Assembly: GCF_019929345.1 (NCBI RefSeq)
Contig: NZ_JAHZPJ010000003.1
Location: forward strand, 62,001-126,000
Direction: 5' to 3'
Source of the DNA: Streptococcus oralis
GTDB lineage: Bacteria; Bacillota; Bacilli; Lactobacillales; Streptococcaceae
DNA: 64,000 nucleotides
Shown: in pieces, positions 1 to 9,266 of the stretch
Layout: each line of letters begins with the position of its first letter
Position numbering within the stretch: the stretch's first letter is position 1
The notes under the pieces: generated by a model
Databases searched by the model: none
What the model was told of the DNA's origin: nothing
The model's input: only the letters and a program-made list of their open reading frames with translations
Program-made: the position numbers and the translations under genes

Positions 1-69
1 GAGACGAGTATTTCTGTCAGTCTCCTATATATCTGTTAGCAGCTGTCCAAAGTAAAAGGAGATTGTAGA
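1..69. other. window edge, possible 3' tail of an upstream gene
   Basis: Two forward frames are open from the window edge: one to a TAA at 53-55 and one to a TAG at 66-68. Either could be the last codons of an upstream gene, but the stretch is too short to decide. An AAAGGAG-type ribosome binding site lies at about 55-61 and serves the next gene. Confidence 0.3.
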
Positions 70-1035
70 TTGGTTTTATTGGTATTAGGGATTTTGGTTT
101 TGCTCATTCTAATCTTAAAAAGGAAACAGAAAACTGTTAAAAAATCTGAAGGAAACTCCAAGAAAAGAAATTGGCTATTAATAGGTTGCTTATCCATAGT
201 GATCCCAATCGTAATCTTCACAGTGCTTAGTCCTATTCTTGCTCTAATGGATATGTGGGGGCTATTTGCCCATGCAAGTCGAACTGAACTTGAGCAAGCT
301 GTGCATCGTTCTTATCAAAATTACGGTCTTACAGGACAGTTTGAGTTAGAAAAATACGAGAAAAACTATACAAGCGTGGGAGGATTTATAATCCATGGTA
401 CCTACAGTGAAAATATAGCCGGAAAAACCTATCAGGTTAAAACTCGATTTAAATACTATACTCGCTTTTCGGAAAATAAAACATATAGAAAGACAGATGC
501 AGAGATTGATTACAAGAATTATAAAAAAATTTATGATGTTTTCCCAGAATTAGCCTATTTAGGTATTGAGGTTAGTCCAGGCACCAGCGAATTTTTAAAA
601 ACACTGGACAGTTCAATAAAAGATCCTAAACTTCCTGATTTGAAGTATCAAGGTATTGGTTTTGAATTTAATAACCAATCTGATAATATCTATCTTTATA
701 ATGAAATATTAGAGGAAAATCAAAGCAAGGGCCAAGCTCTGCAAGGAATGTATCCAATGGATGCTCAATATCTTTTCCAAAAAGAGATTTTTATACCGAC
801 GTTTGAATTTCAGTATTTCGTTCCGAAGGAAAAAAGAGATCTCTTGTATGCTGACTATCTTAAAGAGCTTGAAAGGCTCATGAAGGAATTTTTTGCCAAC
901 CAATCCCTACCACGAGGCCTTTATGCTGTAAAAATTGCTAAGTATAAAGAGGATAAACTTGTCAGTGATAGTGGTGTATACTATGTGAAGATTGAAAATC
1001 GTCAAGTTGTAAAGCTGTTGCAAAAATTAGAGTAG
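70..1035 (+). CDS. hypothetical membrane-anchored protein
   Basis: I do not recognise the family. The 321-residue product starts at a TTG eight bases after a good AAAGGAG site; there is no in-frame ATG near the N-terminus. Residues 1-16 form one hydrophobic segment, a lysine-rich stretch follows (about 17-35), and a second hydrophobic segment spans about 37-58. The remaining ~260 residues are hydrophilic and rich in Tyr, Lys and Glu, as expected for an extracytoplasmic domain. No catalytic motif is visible. The same reading frame continues after its TAG stop into another ORF (1039-1251), so it may be one copy of a small repeated gene family. An immunity-type or lipoprotein-like role is possible but unsupported. 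Confidence 0.6.
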   Translation: MVLLVLGILVLLILILKRKQKTVKKSEGNSKKRNWLLIGCLSIVIPIVIFTVLSPILALMDMWGLFAHASRTELEQAVHRSYQNYGLTGQFELEKYEKNYTSVGGFIIHGTYSENIAGKTYQVKTRFKYYTRFSENKTYRKTDAEIDYKNYKKIYDVFPELAYLGIEVSPGTSEFLKTLDSSIKDPKLPDLKYQGIGFEFNNQSDNIYLYNEILEENQSKGQALQGMYPMDAQYLFQKEIFIPTFEFQYFVPKEKRDLLYADYLKELERLMKEFFANQSLPRGLYAVKIAKYKEDKLVSDSGVYYVKIENRQVVKLLQKLE

Positions 1036-1038
1036 GAG

Positions 1039-1251
1039 TTGCTAGGTCTAGTCCAGTTTGTTGTGAATGAGGCATTTTACGGGGTGCCAATTTATCAGCT
1101 TTTGTATAAGGAAGGAACGAATTTATTTGAAAATGTGAAAATTCCTGCGGAAAACTCAATAGATGGACAGGAGCATATTGTCAATAGTCAGGAAGAGTTT
1201 ATTACATACTATCGTAATAAGGAAAAAGGGGATCCTAAAGCGAGAATGTAA
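1039..1251 (+). pseudogene. short ORF, probable remnant of a larger gene
   Basis: A 70-codon open frame lies directly behind the preceding gene, in the same frame and separated only by TAG. The first possible start is a TTG almost on top of its own Shine-Dalgarno, so independent translation is doubtful. The peptide reads like the C-terminal part of a protein of the same style as the upstream one (Tyr/Asn/Glu-rich). I read it as a 3' remnant, perhaps of a tandem paralogue. Readthrough of the TAG is less likely. Confidence 0.4.
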
Positions 1252-1326
1252 ACTCTATCTAGCAATATTTTAACTAAGAAGAGAAGGGGAAACTTGAGTG
1301 TGGATAATGATGGGTGAGGATTTGTA

Positions 1327-1839
1327 ATGATTAGTTTGGAGCTGTTGTCTGAAGAAAATAGTCTAGATGTCTATTCTTTTGAGAAAGAAAATCGAGAGTA
1401 TTTTGAACGAAATCTACCTCCTAGACCAGCTAACTATTTTAATTTAGAAGGTTTTAAAGAAATCATGAAGGAATTGTTAGCGGAACAAACGAATCGGGAT
1501 GTCTACATGCATCTTATCAGAGATTCGCAAGGTGTTATGGTCGGAAGAATCAATTTAAGTGTTTTAGAGAATAATCGAAAAACAGCAGAGCTCGGGTATA
1601 GGATTGGGGAAAATGTTAGCAACTTAGGCTATGCTAGCGAAGCGGTTAAACTCGTTTTAGACAAGGCCTTTACGACTTATGGTTTAAATAAAATTATTGC
1701 AGGAACGGCAACGGGTAATCTAGCTTCTCAGAGGGTGCTTATAAAAAATGGCTTCACCTTTAGTAGGATTATAGAAAATGACTTACAAATTCATAATGAG
1801 TGGGTTCACACAGTAGTATTTGAGATAACGAGGCCATAA
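1327..1839 (+). CDS. GNAT family N-acetyltransferase (RimJ/RimL-like)
   Basis: The 170-residue protein shows the GNAT acetyl-CoA fold. A core strand ends in a GYRIG-type motif near residues 92-97, followed by a segment with the N-x-G-Y-A-S-E-A pattern. Further on, an N-x-A-S-Q-R-V motif precedes the terminal strand with N-G-F, typical of RimJ/RimL-type enzymes that acetylate protein N-termini or small amines. Its substrate cannot be told from sequence. The ATG follows a GGGTGAGG site. A rho-independent terminator lies about 55 bases after the stop. Confidence 0.85.
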   Translation: MISLELLSEENSLDVYSFEKENREYFERNLPPRPANYFNLEGFKEIMKELLAEQTNRDVYMHLIRDSQGVMVGRINLSVLENNRKTAELGYRIGENVSNLGYASEAVKLVLDKAFTTYGLNKIIAGTATGNLASQRVLIKNGFTFSRIIENDLQIHNEWVHTVVFEITRP

Positions 1840-1892
1840 TATCATCATTTCCAGTCCACTGATAAGGTTAATGGAGTTATCAATCTTTACGG

Positions 1893-1924
1893 ACATCCAA
1901 GAATATTTTCTTGGATGTTTTTTT
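1893..1924 (+). terminator. rho-independent terminator after the acetyltransferase gene
   Basis: An 11-bp inverted repeat (1893-1903 with 1908-1918) is followed by a run of seven T. Confidence 0.9.
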
Positions 1925-2132
1925 GATGCTTTTATACTAAAATGATGCAATTGACACAGTTATCGCGCCTTTAGACGCTTACAAATGTAGTTGCAAGTTG
2001 ACAAAGTCAGTTGTTTCAAAATCTATCAGTAATTAAAAAATTGCTCCTTTAAAGGTTGTATACTATATAGTAGAAACTCCTAAGGATGTTGATGTAATAC
2101 TATTTTTTAGAGTTTTTTAAACTTTCTCTAGT

Positions 2133-2181
2133 AAAAGAAAAAGATTAAAGAAATTGTCCAAAATGGATTTTTCTTTAATCT
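2133..2181 (-). terminator. rho-independent terminator of the amino-acid ABC operon
   Basis: Perfect 12-bp arms lie at 2142-2153 and 2170-2181. Read on the minus strand, the stem is followed by a T-rich tail (2133-2141). A second small palindrome (AAAGACTGCAGTCTTT) lies between it and the glnQ stop. Confidence 0.8.
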
Positions 2182-2217
2182 GAGATTATATAAAGACTGC
2201 AGTCTTTTCTTTTTATT

Positions 2218-2958
2218 TTATTTGAGATAGCGTTGAAGAAATTCTTTTGTCCGTTCTTCTTTAGGGGTTGTGAAGAGGTCTTCTGGTTTGCCTTCTTCAG
2301 CAATGACGCCCTTATCCATAAAGATGACACGGTGAGAGACATCGCGAGCGAATTCCATTTCGTGGGTTACGACGATCATGGTCAAGCCTTCTTGAGCCAA
2401 ATCCTGCATAATTTTGAGGACTTCTCCAACCATTTCTGGATCGAGGGCAGATGTTGGTTCGTCGAAGAGAATGGCGTCAGGATTCATGGAGAGTGCGCGG
2501 GCGATAGCCACGCGTTGTTTTTGTCCCCCTGAGAGTTGTTTGGGCTTGGCTTGCCAGTAACGTTCTCCCATACCGACTTTTTCGAGATTCTCTTTGGCAA
2601 TTTTTTCAGCTTCAGAGTGGTCGCGTTTGAGTACAGTCGTTTGGGCAACGATAGTATTTTCAAGGACATTCAGATTTTCAAAGAGATTGAAAGATTGGAA
2701 AACCATACCGAGTTTTTCACGATAATGGGTGAGATTATAGCCTTTTTCTAAGACGTTTTCTCCGCGATAGAGAATCTCTCCCTCTGTAGGTGTTTCGAGT
2801 AAATTAATTGAACGAAGGAAGGTTGATTTTCCACTTCCTGAGCTCCCGATGATGGAAATAACCTCTCCTTTATGGACGGTGAGAGAAATATCTTTTAGCA
2901 CTTCGTTTTGCCCATAGGATTTTTTGAGGTGTTTGATTTCAAGGATTGGTTGTGTCAT
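2218..2958 (-). CDS. glnQ: polar amino-acid ABC transporter, ATP-binding protein
   Basis: The 246-residue ATPase powers import of a polar amino acid, glutamine or a relative by family. Walker A is GSSGSGKST near residues 37-45, the signature is LSGGQKQR, and Walker B is [12 protein letters not shown], followed by the H-loop VVTHEM. Length is normal for the HisP/GlnQ family. Its ATG overlaps the stop of the upstream fused permease gene by four bases (ATGA), so the two are translationally coupled. Exact substrate is inferred from family only. Confidence 0.92.
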   Translation of the reverse strand: MTQPILEIKHLKKSYGQNEVLKDISLTVHKGEVISIIGSSGSGKSTFLRSINLLETPTEGEILYRGENVLEKGYNLTHYREKLGMVFQSFNLFENLNVLENTIVAQTTVLKRDHSEAEKIAKENLEKVGMGERYWQAKPKQLSGGQKQRVAIARALSMNPDAILFDEPTSALDPEMVGEVLKIMQDLAQEGLTMIVVTHEMEFARDVSHRVIFMDKGVIAEEGKPEDLFTTPKEERTKEFLQRYLK

Positions 2959-4520
2959 TTTTTCAAATCCTCCGTTTGCATTTGGTTAGCACCTGTAGTG
3001 TAAGTATCCATGTCCATACGACGTTCGATGAAGCGTAGGATACGGGTTACAGTAAAGGTGAGGACAAAGTAAATCACGGCGATGATGGTAAAGGTCTGGA
3101 AGTATTGATAGGTTTGTGTTGCTACAGTATTTCCTGAGAAATAAAGCTCAACAACTGAAATAACGTTCAATACAGATGTATCTTTGATATTGATGACAAA
3201 CTCATTACCAGTCGCAGGTAAGATATTGCGAACGACCTGAGGGAGGACAACCTTGCGCATGGTCTGATTATGGGTCATACCAAGAGCGGTTGCGGCTTCA
3301 AACTGTCCTTTGTCAACTGCTAGAATACCACCACGAACGATTTCTGTCATGTAGGCACCAGTATTGATTGAAACGATAAAGATAGCAGCCAGTGTACGAT
3401 CGAGATTGATTCCGAAGGCTTGTGCTGTACCGTAGTAGATAACCATCGATTGAACAATCATCGGTGTACCACGGAAAATCTCAATATAGACATTGAGAAT
3501 CCAACCGACTAATTTCTGTAGGGCGTACATTGCCTTGTTCTCAGATAGTGGAGCGGTACGGAAGACCCCGATTGCAAGTCCGATAAGGAGACCTGTGATG
3601 GTTCCGATAATGGAGATTAAGAGTGTGATACCAGCACCACGCAAGAGTTGTTGCCAGTTTTCAGAAAGGATCTTAGCGACTTGGCTAAAGAAACTACTTT
3701 CTTCCTCCGTTGTTGTAGATTCCACAGGTTGCTCTTTGATCATACGATCCATGAGGGCTACTTGTTCATCCTTAGAGATGGTTTCGATGCTGGCATTGAT
3801 TTGGCTGATGCGGCTGTCATCTTTACGAAGTCCAATGGCAATAGCTGTATCTTCTTCGCCAGTTTTGAAACCTGGTTGAGGTTGAATCATTTTGAACTTA
3901 GCGTTGGCAGATTCAGCGGTCAGGGCTTCAGGGCGTTCTGAAACATAGGCATCGATAACACCAGCCTCCAGAGCTTGACGCATCTGAGCAAAATCCCCCA
4001 TGGCTGTTTCTTTTTTGGCACCTGGAATTTGGGAAATCAGATCATAAAGGTAAACACCCTGTTGAGAAGTGATTTTTGCTCCGCTAAAGTCCTCTAAAGA
4101 TTTAGCATTCGCATAGGCAGAGTCCTTTTTGACCAATAGAACCGGTTCGCTAGTATAGTAACTGCTTGAAAAAGCAATTTCTTGTTTGCGTTCAGCGGTT
4201 GGGCTCATACCGGCAATGATCATATCGATTTTGCCAGAAGTAAGGGCTGGAACAAGCCCTTCCCATTTGGTTTTCACGACCAAAGGTTCCTTACCTAAGT
4301 CTTTGGCAATCTTTTTAGCAATTTGAACATCGTAGCCGTTGGCATATTGGTTGGTACCGTCGATTTTGACGGCGCCGTTACTATCATCGTCTTGGGTCCA
4401 GTTGAAGGGGGCGTAAGCTGCCTCCATCCCGATGCGTAAATATTCGTCAGCTTGGACCTGGCTAACTAGTCCCAGTGTAAGGGCTAGGCTAGCAAGGATA
4501 GATAAGCATAATTTTTTCAT
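2955..4520 (-). CDS. amino-acid ABC transporter, fused substrate-binding and permease protein
   Basis: This single polypeptide of 521 residues combines two parts of an importer. An N-terminal signal peptide (about 1-25, cleaved after QVQA) leads into a periplasmic-type binding domain (about 26-265, SBP_bac_3 style). A linker is followed by a membrane domain (about 285-500) with the EAATALG loop that contacts the ATPase. I chose the ATG at 4520 because AGGAGAAAAC precedes it and a signal peptide follows at once; the in-frame upstream ATG at 4586 adds 22 non-signal residues. Such fusions are normal in streptococci. It forms an operon with glnQ. Confidence 0.92.
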   Translation of the reverse strand: MKKLCLSILASLALTLGLVSQVQADEYLRIGMEAAYAPFNWTQDDDSNGAVKIDGTNQYANGYDVQIAKKIAKDLGKEPLVVKTKWEGLVPALTSGKIDMIIAGMSPTAERKQEIAFSSSYYTSEPVLLVKKDSAYANAKSLEDFSGAKITSQQGVYLYDLISQIPGAKKETAMGDFAQMRQALEAGVIDAYVSERPEALTAESANAKFKMIQPQPGFKTGEEDTAIAIGLRKDDSRISQINASIETISKDEQVALMDRMIKEQPVESTTTEEESSFFSQVAKILSENWQQLLRGAGITLLISIIGTITGLLIGLAIGVFRTAPLSENKAMYALQKLVGWILNVYIEIFRGTPMIVQSMVIYYGTAQAFGINLDRTLAAIFIVSINTGAYMTEIVRGGILAVDKGQFEAATALGMTHNQTMRKVVLPQVVRNILPATGNEFVINIKDTSVLNVISVVELYFSGNTVATQTYQYFQTFTIIAVIYFVLTFTVTRILRFIERRMDMDTYTTGANQMQTEDLKK

Positions 4521-4613
4521 GTTTTCTCCTATTTCTAGTCTAAAAATGACTCTCTCTATTGTATCTAAAAATAGTGAGATTTTCAATACAAGTAAGCCTT
4601 TACTTATAAAAAA

Positions 4614-4622
4614 TGATATAAT
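4614..4622 (+). promoter_or_regulatory. extended -10 promoter for the DUF2207 gene
   Basis: TGATATAAT matches the TGnTATAAT extended -10. No good -35 is present 17 bases upstream. The gene starts 28 bases downstream. Confidence 0.6.
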
Positions 4623-4649
4623 GGTGAAAAGATTGAAAGGGAACCGATT

Positions 4650-6545
4650 ATGAAAAAAAGATGGCTGTTGGCTTTGGTATTTGCTTATTTATTATTTATA
4701 CCGAGCCTAGTTTTTGCAGTAGACTTTGATATCTTATCCTATCAGGGTGATTTGAATATTCATGCAGATAATACTGCAATTTTTAAGGAAACAATTACCT
4801 ACCGCTTTGGAGATGATTATAATGGTCAGTTAGTTGGACTCGGGAAAGCTGGGAAAATGCCGGAAGGATTTGACATTGATCCCGATCCGACCGTTCAGGT
4901 CTCTAAAAATGGAAGAATTGTTCAAAATGCTTCCTTCTATACTATGGAGGAAGAGGACGGCTACAAGGTAAAAATTTACAATGCTGGATATGCCGGAGAT
5001 ACTGTTCGGGTAACGGTTACCTGGAAACTAACAAACCTTCTCTTCTTATATCAGGATATCGCAGAGCTAAATTGGCAACCCTTGACAGATAGTACTGGAG
5101 ATATCAAAGAGATTGAGTTTAAGGTCAGCTCTGATACCTCAGCAGAGAAACTCTATTTTCATGCAGGTCAACTCCTAAGGGACTCTAGTGTTGAAAAAGT
5201 AAATAATCTCTATCATGTCAAAATGAAAGACCTTCCTAGAAAGCGACAGATCGAATTACACGCATACTGGCCTAGAAGTGCTTTTGTAGGAGCTCCAGAT
5301 CAAGGATTAGAGGAAGAACGTTTAACCGATTTTAACCGAATTGAAAGCAATATAGCGACAGAAAAAGCTCAAAGTGAGATTTTGATGAAATGGGTGTTCC
5401 CCGTCATTTTTATGAGTCTCTTACTTTTAGTTCCTCTCTTCTATAGGATGTTTCGTCAGAGTACAAGCATTAAAAAGGTCTTTCCAAAAGATCATCGACT
5501 TTACGAACCACCGATGGATTTGCCTCCAATGGTTTTAGCAGAAGCAGTGTATTCAACTTCCTTAGAGGAAGTCAATCCCCTAAACAAATCAGGGTTTGGT
5601 AAATTTACTTTTGAACGTTTGATTCAGGCAACCTTGTTGGATTTAGTTGATCGAGGTCATTTATCTATTTTTCAAAGGGATGAGGAACCTTATGTGCGCA
5701 TTATCAGTGAAAAGGGTTTGTCCAATTTTGAGAAGGAATGTCTGCGCATGACTTTGTCAAATAAGAAAGAATTGGCTATTTCAGAGCTCTTCCCTGATTA
5801 CCAAGTTTCATCTTCCCTTTACCGTGGTGCCAAAGAGTCAGATGAAAAACATATCCGAGAAACAGGCTCGCATCTTAAACGCTCCTTTGAAGGAAGACTT
5901 CAACGCATTCAGTCTTGTGTCAAGGATAAGGTCCGTGTACTCCGTATCCCAAGCTACTATCGTCCTTTGACAAGTGAGGAACGCCGTCTTGCTCTTGGGA
6001 TGCGGGTCTGTTCAGCCATAACAGCTCTAGGTGGATTGCTTTTCTTTTATTATAGCTGGCAAACACATGGCTTCTTTTCGATCCCGTTTCTACTTTTAGG
6101 ATTGACAGGATTAGGAGCCAGTTTCTGGGTTTATCTTGCCACGCGAGGAGCCTATCGTGATGGAGTTCTAACAGAGGAAGGGGCGGAGATTTTCTATCTT
6201 TGGACCAGTTTTGAAAATATGCTTCGGGATATCGCTCATCTGGATCAGGCCGAGCTAGAGAGCATCGTCCTTTGGAACCGTCTACTGGTCTATGCGACTC
6301 TCTTTGGTTATGCTAAGAAGGTGAGCAAGTTAATGAAAGTTCGTCATATTCAGCTTGAAAATCCAGATTTGAATCTTTATGTAGCCTATGGTTGGCACTC
6401 ACAGTTCTACACCTCAACTGCACAAATCAAGCAATATACTGCTGTCGCGAATACAGCTAGCACTTACTCCGTATCTTCCGGAAGTGGAAGTTCTGGCGGG
6501 GGATTCTCAGGAGGTGGAGGCGGTGGTAGCATCGGCGCCTTCTAA
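4650..6545 (+). CDS. DUF2207 domain membrane protein
   Basis: The 631-residue protein has a signal peptide (1-24), a long extracytoplasmic beta-rich DUF2207-type domain (about 25-245) and a membrane segment near 247-266. A cytosolic part follows, then two further membrane segments near 455-495. The C-terminus ends in a Ser/Gly-rich tail with GGGFSGGGGGG, a trait of this family. Function is unknown; surface location is inferred. It stands alone between the divergent ABC operon and uppP, with its own promoter. Confidence 0.85.
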   Translation: MKKRWLLALVFAYLLFIPSLVFAVDFDILSYQGDLNIHADNTAIFKETITYRFGDDYNGQLVGLGKAGKMPEGFDIDPDPTVQVSKNGRIVQNASFYTMEEEDGYKVKIYNAGYAGDTVRVTVTWKLTNLLFLYQDIAELNWQPLTDSTGDIKEIEFKVSSDTSAEKLYFHAGQLLRDSSVEKVNNLYHVKMKDLPRKRQIELHAYWPRSAFVGAPDQGLEEERLTDFNRIESNIATEKAQSEILMKWVFPVIFMSLLLLVPLFYRMFRQSTSIKKVFPKDHRLYEPPMDLPPMVLAEAVYSTSLEEVNPLNKSGFGKFTFERLIQATLLDLVDRGHLSIFQRDEEPYVRIISEKGLSNFEKECLRMTLSNKKELAISELFPDYQVSSSLYRGAKESDEKHIRETGSHLKRSFEGRLQRIQSCVKDKVRVLRIPSYYRPLTSEERRLALGMRVCSAITALGGLLFFYYSWQTHGFFSIPFLLLGLTGLGASFWVYLATRGAYRDGVLTEEGAEIFYLWTSFENMLRDIAHLDQAELESIVLWNRLLVYATLFGYAKKVSKLMKVRHIQLENPDLNLYVAYGWHSQFYTSTAQIKQYTAVANTASTYSVSSGSGSSGGGFSGGGGGGSIGAF

Positions 6546-6571
6546 AAAATCTATCGCAACATCCGAAATTA

Positions 6572-6580
6572 TGTTATAAT
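6572..6580 (+). promoter_or_regulatory. extended -10 promoter of uppP
   Basis: TGTTATAAT lies 24 bases before the start codon; an AAAAAGGAG site follows. The -35 is weak. Confidence 0.6.
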
Positions 6581-6604
6581 AGAGGACAGAAAAAGGAGTA
6601 ATGC

Positions 6605-7450
6605 ATGTATTTTATTGAAATTTTGAAGTCAATCTTTTTTGGGATTGTTGAAGGAATTACTGAATGGTTGCCAATTTCAAGTACAGGTCACTTGATTTTG
6701 GTTGAAGAATTTGTACAATACAAGGATCAAAATGAAGCCTTCATGTCCATGTTTAATGTTGTCATTCAGCTCGGTGCTATTTTAGCCGTTATGGTAATTT
6801 ACTTTAACAAGCTCAATCCCTTCAAACCTGGTAAAACCAAGGTCGAAGTTCGTCGAACTTGGCAGTTATGGTCAAAAGTTTTCGTCGCAACCTTGCCTTT
6901 GCTATTGGTTTTTAAGTTGGATGATTGGTTTGATGCCAACTTCCACAACATGGTTTCAGTTGCTATCATGTTGATTATTTATGGGGTTGCCTTTATCTAT
7001 CTTGAAAAAAGAAATAAGGCGCAAGCTATTGAACCAACAGTGACAGAGCTAGACAAGTTGCCTTATAAAACAGCCCTTTACATTGGACTCTTCCAAGTCC
7101 TTGCCCTTTTCCCAGGAACAAGTCGTTCAGGTGCCACTATCGTTGGTGGTTTGTTGAATGGAACGAGTCGTTCTGTTGTAACAGAGTTTACCTTCTACCT
7201 CGGAATTCCTGTTATGTTTGGAGCTAGCGCTTTAAAGATTTTCAAATTTATTAAAGCCGGTCAACTTTTGAGTTTTGGTCAACTATTCTTGCTCTTGGTT
7301 GCTATGGGAGTAGCCTTTGCGGTCAGCATGGTTGCTATTCGTTTCTTGACCAGCTATGTGAAGAAGCACGACTTTACACTCTTTGGTAAGTACCGTATTG
7401 TACTTGGTAGTGTCTTGTTGCTCTATAGTTTTGTGGGTTTATTTGTATAA
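6605..7450 (+). CDS. uppP: undecaprenyl-diphosphatase
   Basis: UppP (BacA) removes a phosphate from undecaprenyl pyrophosphate at the membrane, recycling the lipid carrier used for peptidoglycan and the capsule made elsewhere in this window. Overexpression in other bacteria gives bacitracin resistance. The 281-residue protein has the family motifs [10 protein letters not shown] (about 19-28) and [13 protein letters not shown] (about 173-185) and about eight hydrophobic segments. Length is typical. Confidence 0.95.
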   Translation: MYFIEILKSIFFGIVEGITEWLPISSTGHLILVEEFVQYKDQNEAFMSMFNVVIQLGAILAVMVIYFNKLNPFKPGKTKVEVRRTWQLWSKVFVATLPLLLVFKLDDWFDANFHNMVSVAIMLIIYGVAFIYLEKRNKAQAIEPTVTELDKLPYKTALYIGLFQVLALFPGTSRSGATIVGGLLNGTSRSVVTEFTFYLGIPVMFGASALKIFKFIKAGQLLSFGQLFLLLVAMGVAFAVSMVAIRFLTSYVKKHDFTLFGKYRIVLGSVLLLYSFVGLFV

Positions 7451-7464
7451 GTTGAAAATAGAAT

Positions 7465-7522
7465 AAAATAGGATAGTTCGCCAAAAAACATTTTGGGAGG
7501 AACTATCCTATTTTTTTTAATT
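7465..7522. terminator. bidirectional terminator between uppP and the TetR gene
   Basis: Perfect 15-bp arms (7465-7479 and 7500-7514) enclose a 20-base loop. A run of T follows on the plus strand and an A-rich flank suits the minus strand. Confidence 0.9.
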
Positions 7523-7605
7523 GTTTAGTTTATTTTTTATTACGTTATTCTGTCGTCTTGCTCGACGTTTGACCGTGGCTTTAAACGTAAACTAAAAGAT
7601 TGTAT

Positions 7606-8238
7606 TTAATTTGATTGACTTAAAATTTCGTGGATTAAAGATTCATCAAAAATATCCAGTCCGATAGATTGAAGCATAAATTGTAAAAAATAAATCCGAT
7701 CGACAATTTTTTCGGAAGAATTTTCAAAAATACTTCCTTCTACCCAAAAGTTAGTCAAAAGCAAGATTGTCTCGGCCGCTTCATTAGGGAAGGGGATGGG
7801 TTTGATGGACTGATCTTCTATTCCTTTTTTTATAATATCTGCAATAAGGGGAGTTCCTATACGCAGATTGTAACGGATAATAGTCAGCATGAACTCCGCA
7901 TCAAGAGGCGCGTGATTCAACATTTCGTAGTTAGTTTTCTGACTTTTTAAACTAAACTGAAAGGTTTCTTTGAGCTGTTCTCTTCCAGTTAAATGACTGG
8001 TGGATTCAAGCCAGTCTAGCAATTCCTTTTCCATCAATTGATAACGCTGTTTTAAAACTGCAAAAAAAATTTCATCTTTTGATTGAAAATGGTGATAAAT
8101 CGCCCCTTTTGAAATGCTAGCTGTTTGCGCTATGTTCTGTACACTTGTTTTTTCATAGCCATTGTGAATAAAAAGCTGTGAAGCTGTTGATAAAATCTTT
8201 TCAATCATTGCTTGAGATTTTTCTGTTTTTGCGACCAT
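7606..8238 (-). CDS. TetR/AcrR family transcriptional regulator
   Basis: The 210-residue protein has the TetR N-terminal helix-turn-helix, with GYEKTSVQNIA and SKGAIYHHFQSKDE around residues 28-58. The ligand domain is divergent, as usual. An AAGGA site precedes the ATG. It lies 100 bases downstream of, and on the same strand as, a 107-residue membrane protein gene whose promoter region holds an ACCG-N6-CGGT palindrome. Regulation of that gene is inferred from this layout. The 8239-8338 spacer has AT-rich promoter-like sequence but no copy of the palindrome. Confidence 0.9.
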   Translation of the reverse strand: MVAKTEKSQAMIEKILSTASQLFIHNGYEKTSVQNIAQTASISKGAIYHHFQSKDEIFFAVLKQRYQLMEKELLDWLESTSHLTGREQLKETFQFSLKSQKTNYEMLNHAPLDAEFMLTIIRYNLRIGTPLIADIIKKGIEDQSIKPIPFPNEAAETILLLTNFWVEGSIFENSSEKIVDRIYFLQFMLQSIGLDIFDESLIHEILSQSN

Positions 8239-8338
8239 TGAGTTCCTTCTCTCTGTTTTATTAAATTTATTTTATCAAAAAAAGAAGAAAAGGTAATATT
8301 TGAGCAGTCTAACAAGTCTCATTCTTAAGAAAACCACT

Positions 8339-8662
8339 CTACTTTTTTAATTTTGCTTCCATACGTTTGATGTGATACAAGTTTGAGAGAACTGTAATTC
8401 CACCGATGGTCATTATTCCTAAACCATTCCAAGGACTAAACAAAGTAGTGATGATCCCGCCAGTAATTGTAGCATACCCACATTTCACTCCCAAACGAGA
8501 ATGTCGGATACCGCTCTCTCCTTGTGTTAATCGATAAAACTGTTCTTTTTGCTGCATTATTTGCTTTTTAATGGCTTCGTGATGACGTATTTGATGTTGA
8601 CGTACTCGTTGCTCTTGTTTTGCAATATAATCAATTGTTTTTTCTAGCATAGATTTTTTCAT
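8339..8662 (-). CDS. small membrane protein, hypothetical
   Basis: I do not recognise a named family. The 107-residue product starts at the ATG at 8662; the longer in-frame ATG at 8740 lies upstream of the promoter. Residues 1-50 are strongly charged and Gln/His-rich, likely an amphipathic helix or coiled coil. Residues about 62-95 hold one or two hydrophobic Gly/Thr-rich segments, and the tail is basic. It has a strong promoter and a likely operator for the TetR protein encoded just downstream. A stress or envelope role is a guess. Confidence 0.7.
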   Translation of the reverse strand: MKKSMLEKTIDYIAKQEQRVRQHQIRHHEAIKKQIMQQKEQFYRLTQGESGIRHSRLGVKCGYATITGGIITTLFSPWNGLGIMTIGGITVLSNLYHIKRMEAKLKK

Positions 8663-8682
8663 GTTAAGTCCCTTCTGCAAAA

Positions 8683-8740
8683 ACCGACCAGACGGTATTT
8701 TTATATTTTCTAGTTTAACAAATATAAATGAAGGTGTCAA
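8683..8740 (-). promoter_or_regulatory. promoter with TetR-type operator palindrome
   Basis: On the minus strand TTGACA (8735-8740) is followed by a 17-base spacer and TAAACT (8712-8717). Just downstream of the predicted transcription start lies the 14-bp imperfect palindrome ACCGACCAGACGGT (8683-8696), with 4-bp perfect outer arms. Its position would block the promoter when bound. Confidence 0.65.
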
Positions 8741-9266
8741 CTTCTAACACTTGCGGAAAAATATTTTTACTATCAACTATTTGAAATCAATCTCACCGTT
8801 TTTATTTTAAGTGCTGTAAATAATACATAATTAAAATCAAGTGGGCTTTTTTATTAATAAAATGTCAAAAAACAGCATAGTCCAAGTATATGTGTGAGGA
8901 TGCTCCTTATCTCATAGATATTATTTTTTTAGAAAAGTGATGAAACATTTCCTGAAAATTATAGAATTTATCCTAGTACAAATGCGGTAGGGATTCAAAC
9001 TAAACTATATTTTCCAAAAACATTCAGTTTTCTAGCAAAAGAGTGTGGGAACTAAGGGAAAGAAGTTTTCTTGAATTAGGATTTTTTAGAATCTATAATG
9101 TGAATAACAGCCTGTTGAATGCTGGCCAGCGATTTAAGATAGTTCCTCGAACTATTTTAGTGATTAGCTATCACGCTCTGAACATTATTTCTAAAATAGA
9201 ATGAGGCTGAAACACTGTTGTTCCAACTTCATTTGATTCAAACTAATGAAACTCCCCTTAAGCTTT
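8741..9266. other. 526-base gap with decayed coding texture
   Basis: No intact gene is present. Forward frames give protein-like pieces that pass from frame to frame: 8862-8896, 8881-8940, 8933-9056 and about 9030-9200. Together they look like one gene broken by several frameshifts. The reverse strand of 9060-9200 also gives a plausible peptide, so the original strand is uncertain. I recognise no family and no BOX or RUP repeat. Confidence 0.4.

Larger units (their letters stand above)
1840..2217. other. intergenic region between convergent genes
   Basis: This 378-base gap separates the rightward acetyltransferase gene from the leftward ABC transporter genes. It contains a terminator for each side (listed separately). 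The middle is AT-rich and carries promoter-like words such as a TATACTATATAGT stretch near 2060. No ORF or repeat family was recognised. Confidence 0.7.

Noticed and set aside
4521..4586. Longer N-terminus for the fused binding protein-permease
   Set aside because: The extra 22 residues precede a good signal peptide, and AGGAGAAAAC lies right before the ATG at 4520.
8663..8740. Longer start for the small membrane protein
   Set aside because: The upstream ATG coincides with the -35 of the only good promoter, so it would not be in the transcript.
8741..9266. BOX, RUP or insertion-sequence remnant
   Set aside because: No recognised repeat words, terminal inverted repeats or transposase motifs could be seen.
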